In this document: piece after piece, positions 1 through 11,484 of the stretch
How the letters are laid out: each line of letters opens with the position of its first letter
Numbering within the stretch: the stretch's first letter is position 1
Origin: Phycomyces nitens
Lineage: Eukaryota > Mucoromycota > Mucoromycetes > Mucorales > Phycomycetaceae
NCBI GenBank assembly: GCA_022702545.1
Contig: JAHRBC010000002.1
Location: 6,014,001 to 6,078,000 of the forward strand
Direction: 5' to 3'
Length of the DNA stretch: 64,000 nt
The notes under the pieces: model-generated
Databases searched by the model: none
Told to the model about the DNA's origin: nothing
What the model saw: only the letters and a program-made list of their open reading frames with translations
Position numbers and translations under genes: made by a program

Positions 1-489
1 TAAGAAATAAAGAAGCCAGACTCGTGTGCTGCTGGTTTTTTTATTATTTGTGAGAAACAAGATAATGAAAGTGTCCATGAAAAATATGAAAAGTCCCATT
101 AAAACACATACACACTACAATTACTCTAGACAATTGTCAAAACACTACACTTGAAACCTTTATACTGGGATAAGCACTTTTTATTTTATTTTTCCATGCA
201 ATAAAGAAATGGTCTAATAGATGACTTTGCCCATATAAGAAATATAGAGGTTTGACCTTTACAGAAAGAAGAAAGAGGTGTAAAAGGTAGGCTATTGATG
301 CAGCAAAAATAAAATAAAGAAAAAAATAGAGTATAGATATAAAAAAAAAAGAAAAAGAATAGAGAGAGAGAGAAAATGATATGGAAAGGGTGAGAAAGAA
401 GGAAAGAGATATTATACATGAATTGGCCGCAGAAGATAGGGTAAAGAAGTCTGAATGTGCTTGGCTTTTATATTTTTTGTTTGTTTTGT
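1..489. other. 3' flank of HAP2, no gene seen
   Basis: AT-rich DNA downstream of the minus-strand HAP2 gene. It contains a purine-rich stretch (about 330-400) with GA repeats. The only open frames are low-complexity (Phe/Leu-rich on the minus strand) and I see no coding signal. Confidence 0.6.
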
Positions 490-1338
490 TTATGCCTGGA
501 GGTTGACATAGTTTTGGACATTCTGGGCTTGGTTCATATTTCCAGAGGGCTGCTGTGGCTGCAGACGCTGGTTTTCTTGACCAGTCTGGCGATGATCCTG
601 AACTTGCTCGTGAGCAATGTTATTGTGAGAAGACATTGAAGGCTGGGCATCTGCTATCTTGCCAGTCTTTTCCAATTCTGCGATCTCGGCTGCGGCTGTG
701 ATGATAATAATCAATATTATTATTATTATTTTTAAAAAAAAATTATTAATAAAATTGAATAAATGGGCCATCTAAAAACCTTACTCAAAAAGCGACCACC
801 GGGTCCTCGGGGTCTTCTCATGGCATGACGATGACGACTCTCATGAAGATAGGGCTTCCGTGCTCTGGCCACCTTGTTCATCTCCTCAAGCTTGAAACGA
901 GCAGCGCGACGCTTAAGAATGCGATGGTACTGCTTTGCATTCACATATAGCGGTTCTTCTTCTGCTGCTGGGTGTTGTGGCTGAGGAGGAGATGGGGCAG
1001 CTACAAGCACCTCACCATTAGGACCCCTGTACATTGAGGGATCGATGACTTGAGCTTGAGCAGCCATCATAGCAGCAGGCTTTAACAACAAATCGGTTAA
1101 AAATAAGGTAGACTAGGCTTGTTTGTTAGTTGGTTGGTTTGTTTTTTACCATGGAAACAGGAGGTTGGGCGTAACCAAGGTGACGATTAGGATCGTACGT
1201 AGCAGGCGAACGATGGGCGTCGTTCTACAGTGGAGTCAGTGGTTGGACTGACAATGAACCTCTGCAATCTGCCTGTACCTGGTGAGCTTGAGTATGGTCG
1301 AGTTGACCATTTACAGCGGGATCAGTGTATTGGTTCAT
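490..1338 (-). CDS. HAP2: CCAAT-binding factor subunit HAP2 / NF-YA
   Basis: Sequence-specific subunit of the heterotrimeric CCAAT-binding complex (HAP2/3/5, NF-Y), a nuclear transcription factor. Four exons on the minus strand: 1338-1279, 1224-1150, 1079-785 and 695-490, giving 211 aa. The CBF-B/NF-YA core is complete in exon 3: the subunit-association helix starts [18 protein letters not shown], followed by the DNA-binding part with [17 protein letters not shown] and RGPGGRFL. The last intron (donor GTAAGG, acceptor ATCACAG) restores the usual fungal continuation GGRFL-TAAEIAE; reading through it gives an unrelated hydrophobic tail. The start is the ATG of [11 protein letters not shown], chosen because all phases then close. 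The N-terminus is short and the C-terminus is Gln/Asn-rich. A CCAAT box lies about 175 bp upstream. The core is certain; the first two small exons are less so. Confidence 0.9.
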
Positions 1339-1807
1339 TAGAAGAAGTCTGTTGAGATGACTGCATGATATAACATGAGATGACCGAGTATCAAAAAAGA
1401 ATATTAAAAAAAGGGGAATTGAACTTGCGTGCTATATTATGCGGCCGTGCGTTTGGCGTGTGGCGGTGCGGAGGTGTGTGTGAGGACCTGTCAAGTCTAA
1501 GGGTCAGTGTGAACCAATAGAGTCGTCCTTGCAACCAAAGAATATGATAGGGCAAAGTACCTTCCAATGGGGATTCAAAGGAAGATGAAAAATTTTCTGG
1601 CCACTTAAATCATACATTTCCCCTGTGACTTGTGTGTTTACGGGATTTCAAGTTAACGTCACACCATCTCTTTATGTAAATGCAATCTCAAAGTAAGTAA
1701 GAGGAACAAGAGAAGAGGTTTAAATGGGGTATTGTATTGAATATAAAATAAAAGCATAAAGACTATATGTGCTATGGTATGTTGATAGATAGACAATAGG
1801 AACAAGA
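1339..1807. other. Intergenic, HAP2 promoter region
   Basis: Divides the HAP2 start from the 3' end of the secreted-protein gene, both on the minus strand. A CCAAT pentamer is at 1514-1518 on the plus strand. A GC-richer patch at about 1440-1475 is unusual for the window. No coding frame seen. Confidence 0.5.
1514..1518 (+). promoter_or_regulatory. CCAAT box upstream of HAP2
   Basis: CCAAT (in context GAACCAATAG) about 175 bp upstream of the HAP2 start codon. The HAP complex binds this motif, so autoregulation is possible. A pentamer is frequent by chance. Confidence 0.3.
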
Positions 1808-3248
1808 TTAATACTATAGAAAAGTTAGTAAACAATCAGTAATAATAAGTCTTGTAACTTACCAGGCGAGGAGGCTTTTCATCGTGGTAGTAGTTCTTCT
1901 TGTCGTGCCAGTTATAATCGTCCTTATCCTCAAAATCGAAATCATGCCAGCCATAGTATCTTGTTGCAGTGCTTACGGGTACAACGGTCTGGAAAATAGT
2001 GTCCCAGTTGGTCTTGGTTACAGTAATAGTGTGGGATGTATCAACTTCATTATGGTCAGGATACATGCCACCGTGCCACTTGTCACCGTGCCACTTGTCG
2101 CCCTGTCCTGGGCCACCATGCCACTTGTCGCCTTGTTCTGGGCCACCGTGCCATTTGTCGCCCTGTCCTTGGCCACCTTGGCTACCGTGCCAACTGTTGC
2201 CTTGGCCACCTTGCCAATTACCGCCTTGGCCGCCTTGACCACCATGCCAGTTGCCGCCTTGGCCGCCTTGACCACCATGCCAGTTGCCGCCTTGGCCGCC
2301 TTGGCCACCTTGGCCACCTTGGCCACCTTGGCCACCGTGCCATTTGTCGCCCTGTCCCTGGTCACCGTGCCAGTTGCCGCCTTGTCCCTGGCCACCGTGC
2401 CATTCATCGCCTTGTCCTGAACCACCGTGCCATTTGTCGCCCTGTCCCTGGTCACCGTGCCAGTTGCCGCCTTGTCCCTGGCCACCGTGCCATTCATCGC
2501 CTTGTCCTGAACCACCGTGCCACTTGTTGCCTTGGCCGCCTTGGCCGCCTTGGCCGCCTTGACCACCTTGCCACTTGTTTCCTTGGCCTTTTCCGTGCCA
2601 CTCGTCATTATCTTGTTCTTTACCGTGCCACTTGTGCTCTTTTTCGTCTTCATAATCGTCGTCTTCATCATCATCATCGTCTTCATCATCATCATCGTGA
2701 CCTCCCTTGTCACTCTTTGACCACTTATTCTTGCTGCTACTAGACTTGCCGCTCTTTCCGCCCTTCTTGGCATAGAGAGATTGGTTTTCTGATGTGATCA
2801 TGCGAATTGCTGCAGTACCAGCCTCATAAGGGCTCTTGGCCTGGATAGTAATCTTGTGATCTCCGGCAGCCAAATCAAAGGTACCTTGACTAAATCGTGC
2901 GTCTTCAAGGGCCTCGAGGGGTGTGGCAGCAAAAACCTCACCGTCGGTACTGGCTTCAACGGCCGATGTCTCACCAATCACGACATCGTTATCATAGATA
3001 ACAAACACGTCGCCACGGTTCTTAAAGTCGGTGATCTGGATAGACGCAGGTTCTGTGAGAGTCAATTCAAACGACTCGTTGGCAATGGCATCCTTGCCAC
3101 TCCAGTGGAAATCGGTAAATGTATCGCTAAGGGTAGATTCCGTATCTTCTCTTTTGACAAGCTTGGAATAGTTTCTATTGGTACTGCTCGCAATGACAGC
3201 CTGAGCGCACAGGGCAGCAGCGGCAGAGACGGCGAGGATATAACGCAT
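1808..3248 (-). CDS. Secreted acidic / Gly-Trp-His repeat protein
   Basis: I do not recognise a family. The minus-strand ATG at 3248 begins a clear signal peptide (MRYILAVSAAAALCAQAVIA). Residues about 35-155 look like a beta-sandwich (alternating hydrophobic strands, ending in an AIRMI-like strand). A Lys/Ser/Gly linker follows, then a very acidic Asp/Glu run, then about 200 residues of imperfect repeats of the form GQGDKWHGG. Two 30-aa (90-bp) blocks are tandem near-identical copies (DNA about 2333-2512). The C-terminus is rich in Tyr, His and Asp. A canonical intron near the end (donor at 1862-1861, TACTAAC branch site, acceptor TATAG ending at 1814) would replace the last residues and end the protein at 463 aa; unspliced it would end at 1836 with 470 aa. 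A TATA-like element (3289-3297) lies about 45 bp upstream. A wall, matrix or metal-binding role is plausible from composition only. Confidence 0.75.
2333..2512 (-). repeat. Two tandem 90-bp coding repeats
   Basis: Two head-to-tail 90-bp units encode near-identical 30-residue blocks inside the WHG-repeat protein. They sit within a longer field (about 2060-2600) of shorter 9-30 bp degenerate repeats encoding Gly-Gly-Gln and Trp-His-Gly units. Likely expanded by slippage or unequal crossover. Confidence 0.85.
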
Positions 3249-4090
3249 GGTATGGGTATGTATCTGTATGTATCCAATGCTAGAGGGAATATAAAATGGG
3301 TGGATTGTAAGAGCTGTTGAAAACTATGAAAAATGAGTAGGTTTATAAATGTTTTTTCATTTTATTTGGTAATAGGAATGTTGGTCCAACACGCGGTTTA
3401 AGATCATCCATACTTATCTGAATTATAGACACACAAACACGACCCTTTGCAACAAGTTTTCTGTGGTTTCTGTGGCTATTCTTACTGGCTTTCTTGAATC
3501 TTACATATCTTGTTGGTTGAGTCTAAAAGAGACATAAAGGTGGAATTGAAATGCATGTATAATCTACGACCCTCATAAAATAACACAATTGCGCGGTCAA
3601 GACAAGATACATTCTTCTTGATGGCGACAAAATAAGCATTGACATATATATATATATATATATTTAAAAAAAAAGCATCTAATTAATGCACAAGATTGTT
3701 TCATGTTTTTAATATAGTGGCAATGGTCTTGATATCAAGAGAGTTGCCAAAAATCACCAATTCTTTTGGCTTTGAGTCATTTATAAATTTTACTTTTATT
3801 TTTTATTTTTTGGAGGCCAGTTGCAAGACCTCTGTATCATTTCAAATTGGTCTATTGATGTTGCAAATTACATGCTCCTATATATTCACGTCGTCGATCC
3901 TACTCTACAGTGCCAGTAACACAACGAGGGTTTGTGAAAAGAGAAAGGATAAAGAGAAAGGATAAAGCCAAAATGTCTTGTGTGTGTGTATCCAACAAAA
4001 TCTGACATATCACGTGAATTTGCTCCGCATGGAAGCATGAGTAAGCTTTTGCGGCTTCATTAAATCTGTTTCCAACATCATCTCAGCACA
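3249..4090. other. Intergenic, divergent promoters
   Basis: Between the divergent secreted-protein gene (-) and the SmgGDS-like gene (+). Holds a (TA)n tract at about 3644-3663 and no credible coding frame. Confidence 0.5.
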
Positions 4091-6907
4091 ATGTCCATCG
4101 ATCCTGTTGACAAATCCCTAAAGGTCCTATTGGCTACCAAAGGTACCCTTTTTTTTTCTGCATCATCCCAAAAAAAATCACATGTACTCATCACCCATAC
4201 ATGCCAGATGCCGACACTCTTTTGAGTCAAACTGAGCCTATTGTCAAGGCCTTTCAACATCTCGGTGAACTTCTCACAAAGAATGTTTTGGATGCCCAAT
4301 CATGGACAAAGGCCACACAACTTGCTCAGGTGGTTGCTGACGGAGCAAGGACGGGTAATTTATATATATATATATATAAAGAAACATCCTCATCTCATAA
4401 TATGTCTTAGAGTCTACACGCACACCTCTTGGTGAGGCTGGTGTTCTCGAGAAAGTCACAGATATTCTGAGATTGGCTAAAAGTCAAACTGATTATCAAA
4501 TCCAGGCCCTGCGTGTCTATGGCAACATGTGCTTTGATCACGGTATGATAAAAGATACACGCTTAATTAAACCATGGATTTTAATTAATTGTTTGCTAGG
4601 TGACAATAGAAAAAGGGTTCATGATGCTGGTGTTATTCCTCTCGTTATTCCCTTTCTTGAACAGGGTAATCGCCCTGATTTGGTCAGAACATGCTGTGGA
4701 TTCTGTCTGAACGGCAGCATGGACTATGGTGAGCAATCAATCAATAGGGATAAGATTATAGAGTATATTAATCATTATGTTGATTTTCTAGAGCCTATCC
4801 AGGCAGACATTGCTACTTATGGCGGTGTAAAGCTCTTGAGTGAGCTTCTGGATCCAGCACGAATGGACCATGGTGAAGAGGCCACGGTGTGCATGGCAGC
4901 AAAGGTGCTGGACAACCTGCTTGGAGAAGGTAAAAATAATAATAAACCCCCCTCACTGACTCTTGCACAAGAAGAAATTGGAGCTTAAACCGTAATCTCC
5001 TATCTAGATTCGGTAAGAAAGGCGTTTAGTTGCCGCGAATCAGTTTCTCGACTGTTGGAGATGATCAATTACGAATGGAATGTAGACCAACTCGAGAATT
5101 TGGATCTGCTCGAGAATTTGGCCGATGCCTTGCTCCAGGTTGTGCTTGATGATGGTAGGTGTAGCTTTGGATTCTGAGCAAGATGTATTGAACCTCTGTG
5201 GGGGGGTGGTATAGATGATATGCAGAATGCTATAGTGGATTCTGGATTCTTTACTATGCTTCTTGATTTCCTTGAAAATGCAAAGCTGCCTTTGGAAGCA
5301 GCAGATGATGAAGATGAGAAAAAGAGATTTACAGAGACACAGGCGACTATCAGCAAGATCGCTGTATACGCAACTTCCACTGGTAACTTTTTTTTGGCCC
5401 TTGATATGACGATCAAATGAAAAACAAAATTGCTTACATGTGTACACCAGATGAGATGTTGGAACGTCTCTACGCTGACGAAAAGACCTTGAATCGATTC
5501 TTCCGTATGATGCACAGTGAATCCAGCATCGTTAGCCAGACGGCTGTGTATGCTCTTGGAAACCTTGCTCGTACAGGTAACTAATAGAGATATTAACAAT
5601 CAATACCAGCCCAAACGGATACTTACATTCAGTAAACAGATGCTCATTGTATCGAGATGGTCGAAAAGAATCATTTGGAAAAGACATTGTTGAAATTGCT
5701 CACTTCAACTGAAAATGCAACATTCCAATATGTTATCCTTGGCTGTTTGAAACATCTCTGTCTTCCTAGTAGGTGTGATTAGTTTGATAGCCTTTATCCT
5801 TACTCTTGATGTAGAGCAAAACAAGGCTGTGATTGGAAATGCTGGTGCCATTGAATCCGTGGCCCCTCTGTTGGATACCTCCAAGGACATGTTAAAGAGA
5901 AACCAGTTCTTTGCCATCGGAATCCTCAAGCTTCTTTGTGCCAGCAATTGTAAGTAAGACATTTCTGTCTATTGAAATTCATTCTCTTTTGCAATTTTCA
6001 GATGAAAACAGCCAAAGGATCATCACTACTCCTACTACTACAGAAGATAAGCAAACACCCCTTGAGTTGGTGCTTGCCTTTATCAAACGTGTAGATGACA
6101 GCTCTGCCAAGAGTGAGGCTACACGGATATTGACTAACCTCGTAAAGTCCGTATGGGCACAGCGTAAGCATATATATATATATAATTAATATTTGTTGAA
6201 AACAACTATTCACATACCTCTGCTTACCCTTGGTAGCCATCACAACTTCCCTGGATTTGCGTACTGTTCTTGTAAAGCCCGTTATTGTCGAACCTATTGC
6301 TGAATTGGTTAGATCTTCCAAGTTTGTGGTGCTCAAGAATGATGGTATCGTTGCCCTGACGCTGATTTTCGCTGATACCGATTCAGAATCATCCAAGGCT
6401 CTTTTGAAAGATGGTGTGTTTAATTTTGTACCTGTGTTCAAGATGGTAGACCAGTACTAACTAAATCTTTATGCGTCTGTTAAGCCCTTTCATTTGTCAT
6501 TGCACCTGCTCCTTCTTTGGATGAAATACTGGCCAACCAGGATAATGATGATTCTGAAAAGGAAGACGAAGAAACCGAAACCCGCACGTTCCTCGAAGTT
6601 CTTGTGGATACAGCATGCAAGGAAAACCCTGAAGTTCCCAGTGAAGTGTGCTGCAATGCATGTGTATTCTTGGAAAAGGTTGCCTTGGCAGCCCAAACAG
6701 GTATATAAATACATATATATGGATTAATGTTGTTGTCATTTGAAACTAATATTGGTCTGGTTCCTCCTAGTCAATGATACAAAGGTATCAAAGGTCCTTT
6801 ACGAAAAGGCTCTTCCTCAGCTAAAGGCACGAACAAATGGCACAGAAACCGTCGTTTCATTTGCCAAGAGAGCAGCGTCTGTAATTGAAAAGGGCGCCAA
6901 ACCATAA
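4091..6907 (+). CDS. SmgGDS / RAP1GDS1-like armadillo protein
   Basis: Homologue of the armadillo-repeat small-GTPase chaperone SmgGDS (RAP1GDS1), which binds Ras/Rho-family GTPases; cytosolic in animals. Fourteen exons: 4091-4142, 4208-4354, 4411-4542, 4600-4728, 4792-4929, 5008-5154, 5215-5382, 5451-5576, 5640-5768, 5815-5949, 6002-6163, 6237-6413, 6485-6700, 6771-6907, giving 664 aa. Recurrent ARM-like helical units are visible, e.g. VYGNMCFDHGDNRKRVHDAG, TAVYALGNLAR and AVIGNAGAIESVAPLL. Every intron is phase 1, usually splitting a Gly or Asp/Glu codon (G|GT donor). For exon 12 the phase-1 donor at 6414 was preferred to GTAGAC at about 6443, because only the former keeps the frame into the next exon. 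Paralogy with other ARM proteins (importin alpha, Vac8) is the main alternative; the continuous gapped-ARM layout and length fit SmgGDS better. Confidence 0.85.
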
Positions 6908-7763
6908 AACATAATAAAATAATGAGTCTTTGAGTATTTATTTATTTATTTGTAAAGGCATTAATGGCTTGTATGCTTGTGTATTTGAACAATACTATTT
7001 CTGCCACCCTTATTCCCAAAGTTCTTTGTATTTGGAGTATAAGTATACTGTTATGCCATATTAAAAGCTAGGTGTTTATCATGTGTCCTATTGTGTTTGT
7101 CTGGCGTACCTTGTACAACTAGTTCCAAGGTATACCATACTATACAGATACAAGCTCATAGTATAGCTGTAAAGTTCCAGAAACACGTCCTTTACAAAGT
7201 ACAAAATAGCAGCCAGATAGATGCCTGTCATTAACAGTTATCCACTGCATGTCTCTGCCACAACTAAAAGGTTTGGACAAACAATAGATTGCAACTTTAC
7301 AGACATTTATGCAACCGATTGTCGGTTAATCTGATTTTAGTCATGCTTTACTATATGCTCCAAGGTACAGCGAAATTACCCTAGACTCGTTATTAGGCTT
7401 GAAAACACTTTTGAACCTTGTGGGCATTCAAAAGTATCCTGATAATTATGCTATTCACTTGACAATAAATAAATATAAATATATATATATACATTTCTTG
7501 TTTTCTGCTGATGGTTTTTCTGTCAAACCCCAATGTTACTCTTTATTTTTTTTGCTATTTTACCTAAATGGCTTCAAACCAAAACAATCCTGAATGCGGA
7601 ATTCAAGTACGACTATTTTGGGTTGCCCAAACCATCAAAACTGAACAGGAAACTCTGGCTATTGTTGATTTATTACTGTCATAAAACATATTGGCAGGCC
7701 GTTTCCTTTCTTATTTTTTTTCTTTTTCTTGACCTCTTGGAAGACTCGATAGTTTGATTTGTC
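6908..7763. other. Intergenic, SmgGDS 3' / chitin synthase 5'
   Basis: Contains AATAAA-like signals just after the SmgGDS stop (about 6910-6920), a small (TA)n at about 7480, and a T-rich block before the chitin synthase ATG. No gene seen. Confidence 0.5.
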
Positions 7764-10700
7764 ATGAATGAGATGAATAGTGGTCAGAATCCACAATACA
7801 ATCCAGCCTTTCAGAATCATATAGATTCGAGGACAAGTGGTCGTCAAAGCATGTCCACAATACACCCCCAGAATTTTGATAGCAATAGAGGAACATCTCT
7901 GGGATTCCACGAAGAAGACCTATCAGCACGCAATATTGCTAATCTTGACCAGCCTTCCAGGACCCCTTATCAACCATCGTATATGGTGGATATGCCTGTA
8001 CCAGCCAGACCCTCCAACCCTGCTTATCCACAGAGCCTGCATTACCGCAACATGGCAACAGGACCCATGTCAGGCTTCCACGATGCCTATATTGCCGCAC
8101 CTTTGGTTGGTGGGTTTCATCCTGGTCTGATATCTCGTTCTCACCATTACTCGGATGCCAGCAACTATCCTCTCGTCAGCAATGACCAACAGGCTGCCGA
8201 AGCCAACACAGCTCGTCGTCGGGCTACACGTCAATTGAAACTTGTAAAAGGAAACCTTATTATCAATTGTCCAGTTCCAGACAGGTTATTGTTATCTGTT
8301 CCTCGGAAAGACGAAGAATTCAGGACGATGCGCTATACGGCCGCGACTTGCGATCCTGATAATTTCCAGAGCCAGGGCTATACTTTGCGCCAGCAGCAGT
8401 ATCAACGCGAAACAGAACTCTTTATTGTGATTACCATGTACAATGTACGTGTTTTTTCTCTCAATTGACACTCTAGATATTTTATGTCTGTAACTAAATC
8501 AGCACTGGGGCTATTAATTATTGTCAAAGGAAGACGAGATCCTCTTTACTCGTACGATGCATGGTGTAATGAAAAACATTGCGCACCTCTGCAGTCTTCC
8601 AAACTCGTCTGTCTGGGGACCGGATGGATGGCAAAAGGTGGTTGTTTGCATTGTTGCCGATGGACGTGAGATTATCAATAAGCGGGTGCTGCATGTCTTG
8701 GCATCCATGGGAATTTATCAGGCCGGTATAGCAAAAAACATGGTAGAGGATAAGCCAGTGACGGCGCATATCTATGAAGTAAGTCCTTTTATGTCAAACC
8801 AAGGGTATTAATGCATCTTTAGTTTACTACACAGGTGTCAGTAGGCTCTGATATGAAACTTAGGGGAGCAGACAAGGTAAGTTTTTTTTGTTTTTTTCAA
8901 CAACAACAAAAAAAGGGGGGGAGGCTCGAGCGTGTGGGTAATCAAGACAATCTTCTCTTTGGCTAGGGAATTGTTCCTGTTCAAATCTTGTTCTGTTTGA
9001 AAGAGAAAAACGCAAAAAAGATAAACTCCCACCGCTGGTTCTTTAATGCGTTTGGGCCCCTGCTGCAACCCAAGATCTGCGTATTGCTTGATGTTGGCAC
9101 ACGACCCGGAAATGTGAGCATCTACAAACTGTGGAGAACATTTGACCGAAACCGATATGTGGGCGGTGCATGTGGAGAAATCAGAGCCATGCTTGGGGCT
9201 AGCTTTAAGCAGCTTCTGAACCCACTGGTAGCCGCACAAAATTTTGAATATAAAATGTCAAATATTCTTGACAAACCACTCGAGAGTGTGTTTGGATACA
9301 TTTCTGTGCTGCCTGGTGCTTTTTCGGCATATCGCTACAAGGCTCTCCAGAACGATATCAATGGCCATGGCCCACTCGAAAAGTATTTCCATGGAGAGGA
9401 TTTACACAGCAGTTCAAAACAGCCCAAATTGTTCGAGGCAAACATGTACCTGGCCGAAGATCGTATCTTGTGTTTTGAACTAGTGGCCAAACGGGGAGAA
9501 AGATGGCTGCTGAAATACTGTCAGAGTGCATTTGCAGAAACCGATGTTCCTGAACAGCTACCAGAATTTATTTCCCAGCGAAGGCGATGGCTCAATGGCA
9601 GTTTCTTTGCGGGTGTATATGGAATCTGGCATTTCCCTTCAATCTTGAAAAGCAACCACTCCTTGTTCCGTATGGGATTGCTTTGTATCGAGAGTGTGTA
9701 CAGTTTTATCAGTCTTTTGTTTAGCTGGCTCTCACTGGTAAGTTCTTTTTTTTTGTTTTTAAAAAAACAATAATTAATCTGTACTTGCAGGGGAACTTTT
9801 ACATTACTTTTTATTTCATCACCAAGAGTCTTGCAGACCCTGAAGTTGACCCTTTTGGCCATGGACGAGGCGCTCATTTGTCTACTGTGATTAGATATGG
9901 ATACCAGTTTCTTCTCATCATTGTATTCATCTGCTCAATTGGAAACAGACCTCAAGGGTAAGGGGCGTAAACTATGGTGTGCCTTGCTTAACAACAAATA
10001 GTTCAAGGATTCTGTTTATCATATGCCTTGTTGGCTTTGCAGTAATAATGTGCTACATGTTATTTGCAGCGGCATGGCTGGTGTACAAGGCCATTGGATA
10101 TTCTGGAATTGAGTGGACATCCAATGCGGGGACAAACCTTGCATTATTACTAGCCAACCAGGGTTTGCGGAACATGCTCTTGTCTTTGATGGCTACATAT
10201 GGACTATATTGTATTTCCAGTATTCTGTATGGACAACCATGGCACATGCTGACGAGCTTCTTGCCATACCTATTTTTACTGCCGTGTTATGTTAACATTC
10301 TGTCAATATATGCATTTTGTAACACACACGATGTGAGGTTGGTGTAAATTAAAAAAAAAAACTAATGTTTTCCAGACTAGTCCTTAAATTGGCTTGTATA
10401 GTTGGGGGACCAAAGGTGATAATGGGATCGCAAAAGACCTGGGAGTCGTCAAGGTGTCCAATGACAGCCAGGGAATAGAGACGGTAGAGATTGAATTGCC
10501 AGCGGACCAGCTCGATATCAATCTAGAGTATGAAGAGGCGTTACTTGCACTTGAAAACAAGCCAGTCAATACAAGAAGCGTAAGTTTGTCATGATTTTCC
10601 AATTTAAAAATCTAATGTCCCTTTAGTCTTTTTATCAAACACAAGACGACTATTACCGCTCTTTTAGAACCCACCTTGTCTTGATTTGGATTGCCTGTAA

Positions 10701-10869
10701 TGCCCTATTGAGTGTCTGTATCACGTCTACAGATTTCGATACAATCTACCAGGACTCTGTTGGAACCACTTATATGTCGGTCATCTTGTGGGTCAACACC
10801 GGTCTTGCGGCGTTTCGGTTCCTAGGTTCCTTGATATATCTAATACTTTGCTTATTCTCGGCAGTGTAA
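7764..10869 (+). CDS. Chitin synthase (GT2, division 1)
   Basis: Integral plasma-membrane glycosyltransferase polymerising UDP-GlcNAc into wall chitin. Eight exons: 7764-8444, 8530-8778, 8823-8876, 8967-9737, 9791-9957, 10002-10337, 10402-10579, 10627-10869, giving 892 aa. The N-terminus (about 1-150) is Ser/Asn/Pro-rich and disordered. The core carries [25 protein letters not shown] (about residue 416), the EDR motif in LAEDRILC (about 491), QRRRWLNGS (about 532) and SWGTKGDN (about 753), all diagnostic of a division-1 (class I-III) enzyme. Multiple membrane segments follow QRRRW, and the last exon ends in two more. Splice choices were fixed by the family: acceptor 8822 restores YEFTTQVSV and the exon 6/7 junction restores [11 protein letters not shown] see no break, so it should be functional. 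I cannot assign class I, II or III with certainty. Confidence 0.95.
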
Positions 10870-10936
10870 AAAAAACAACAACATCATATACTCTCTATTT
10901 ATCAAAAAAATTAAATAAAACATAGATATTTTAATA

Positions 10937-11161
10937 ATCCTTTGAATCGGAGACGTGCACGGAACAATTGTGCCAAAGGACAATTGTCAATAATGAAAAA
11001 GGAGATACACGTAAGAGCACTTGGTTTCTTGAGAAATTCAGGTTAATAAGCAGAATTACACGAAAATATATGCACTAGAGAAAATATCATTTTGGTTTAA
11101 TTCTTATTTGCATATTCAACACCTGCTTTTTTTTTTTTTTATAAAAAAACCTGTTTTCTTA
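10937..11161 (+). repeat. Left arm of large inverted repeat
   Basis: Pairs with 13240-13463. Begins ATCCTTTGAATCGGAGAC, ends CCTGTTTTCTTA next to the central TA. Differences from the right arm are a few substitutions plus length changes in the A/T runs. Confidence 0.9.
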
Positions 11162-11484
11162 TACAGTAAGGTCCGATGTCAAAGGGCGGCTTTTTGAGAA
11201 AAGAGGCGGTTTTTATTATCTCAAAAGACAGGTTTCTTTCCCCCCAAAAGTGAGATAAATGCGAAAGAGCCGTGTGCACCGACAGCAACAACATCCCAAT
11301 ATGATCACTTGGAACCTTTATTTTTAACGGATCATTTGCTATTATACGGCATTGACAGTAACCAAGAGGGAATATTCAGTAATGAAGATATCAAAGCATA
11401 TCACAGCGACATCCTACCAAAATTACATATTCCTTTGCTGGACTTTTCTGCTGAGGATTAAACTATAGTGAATAAATGTAACTT

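Noticed and set aside
2333..2512. CRISPR-like direct repeats
   Set aside because: In-frame protein repeats with no spacers and no cas genes.
2018..2773. Long open frames on both strands across the WHG-repeat region (e.g. 2036-2743 plus, 2018-2773 minus)
   Set aside because: Low-complexity shadows of the repeat array. Only the 1808-3248 minus frame has a signal peptide and a non-repetitive domain.
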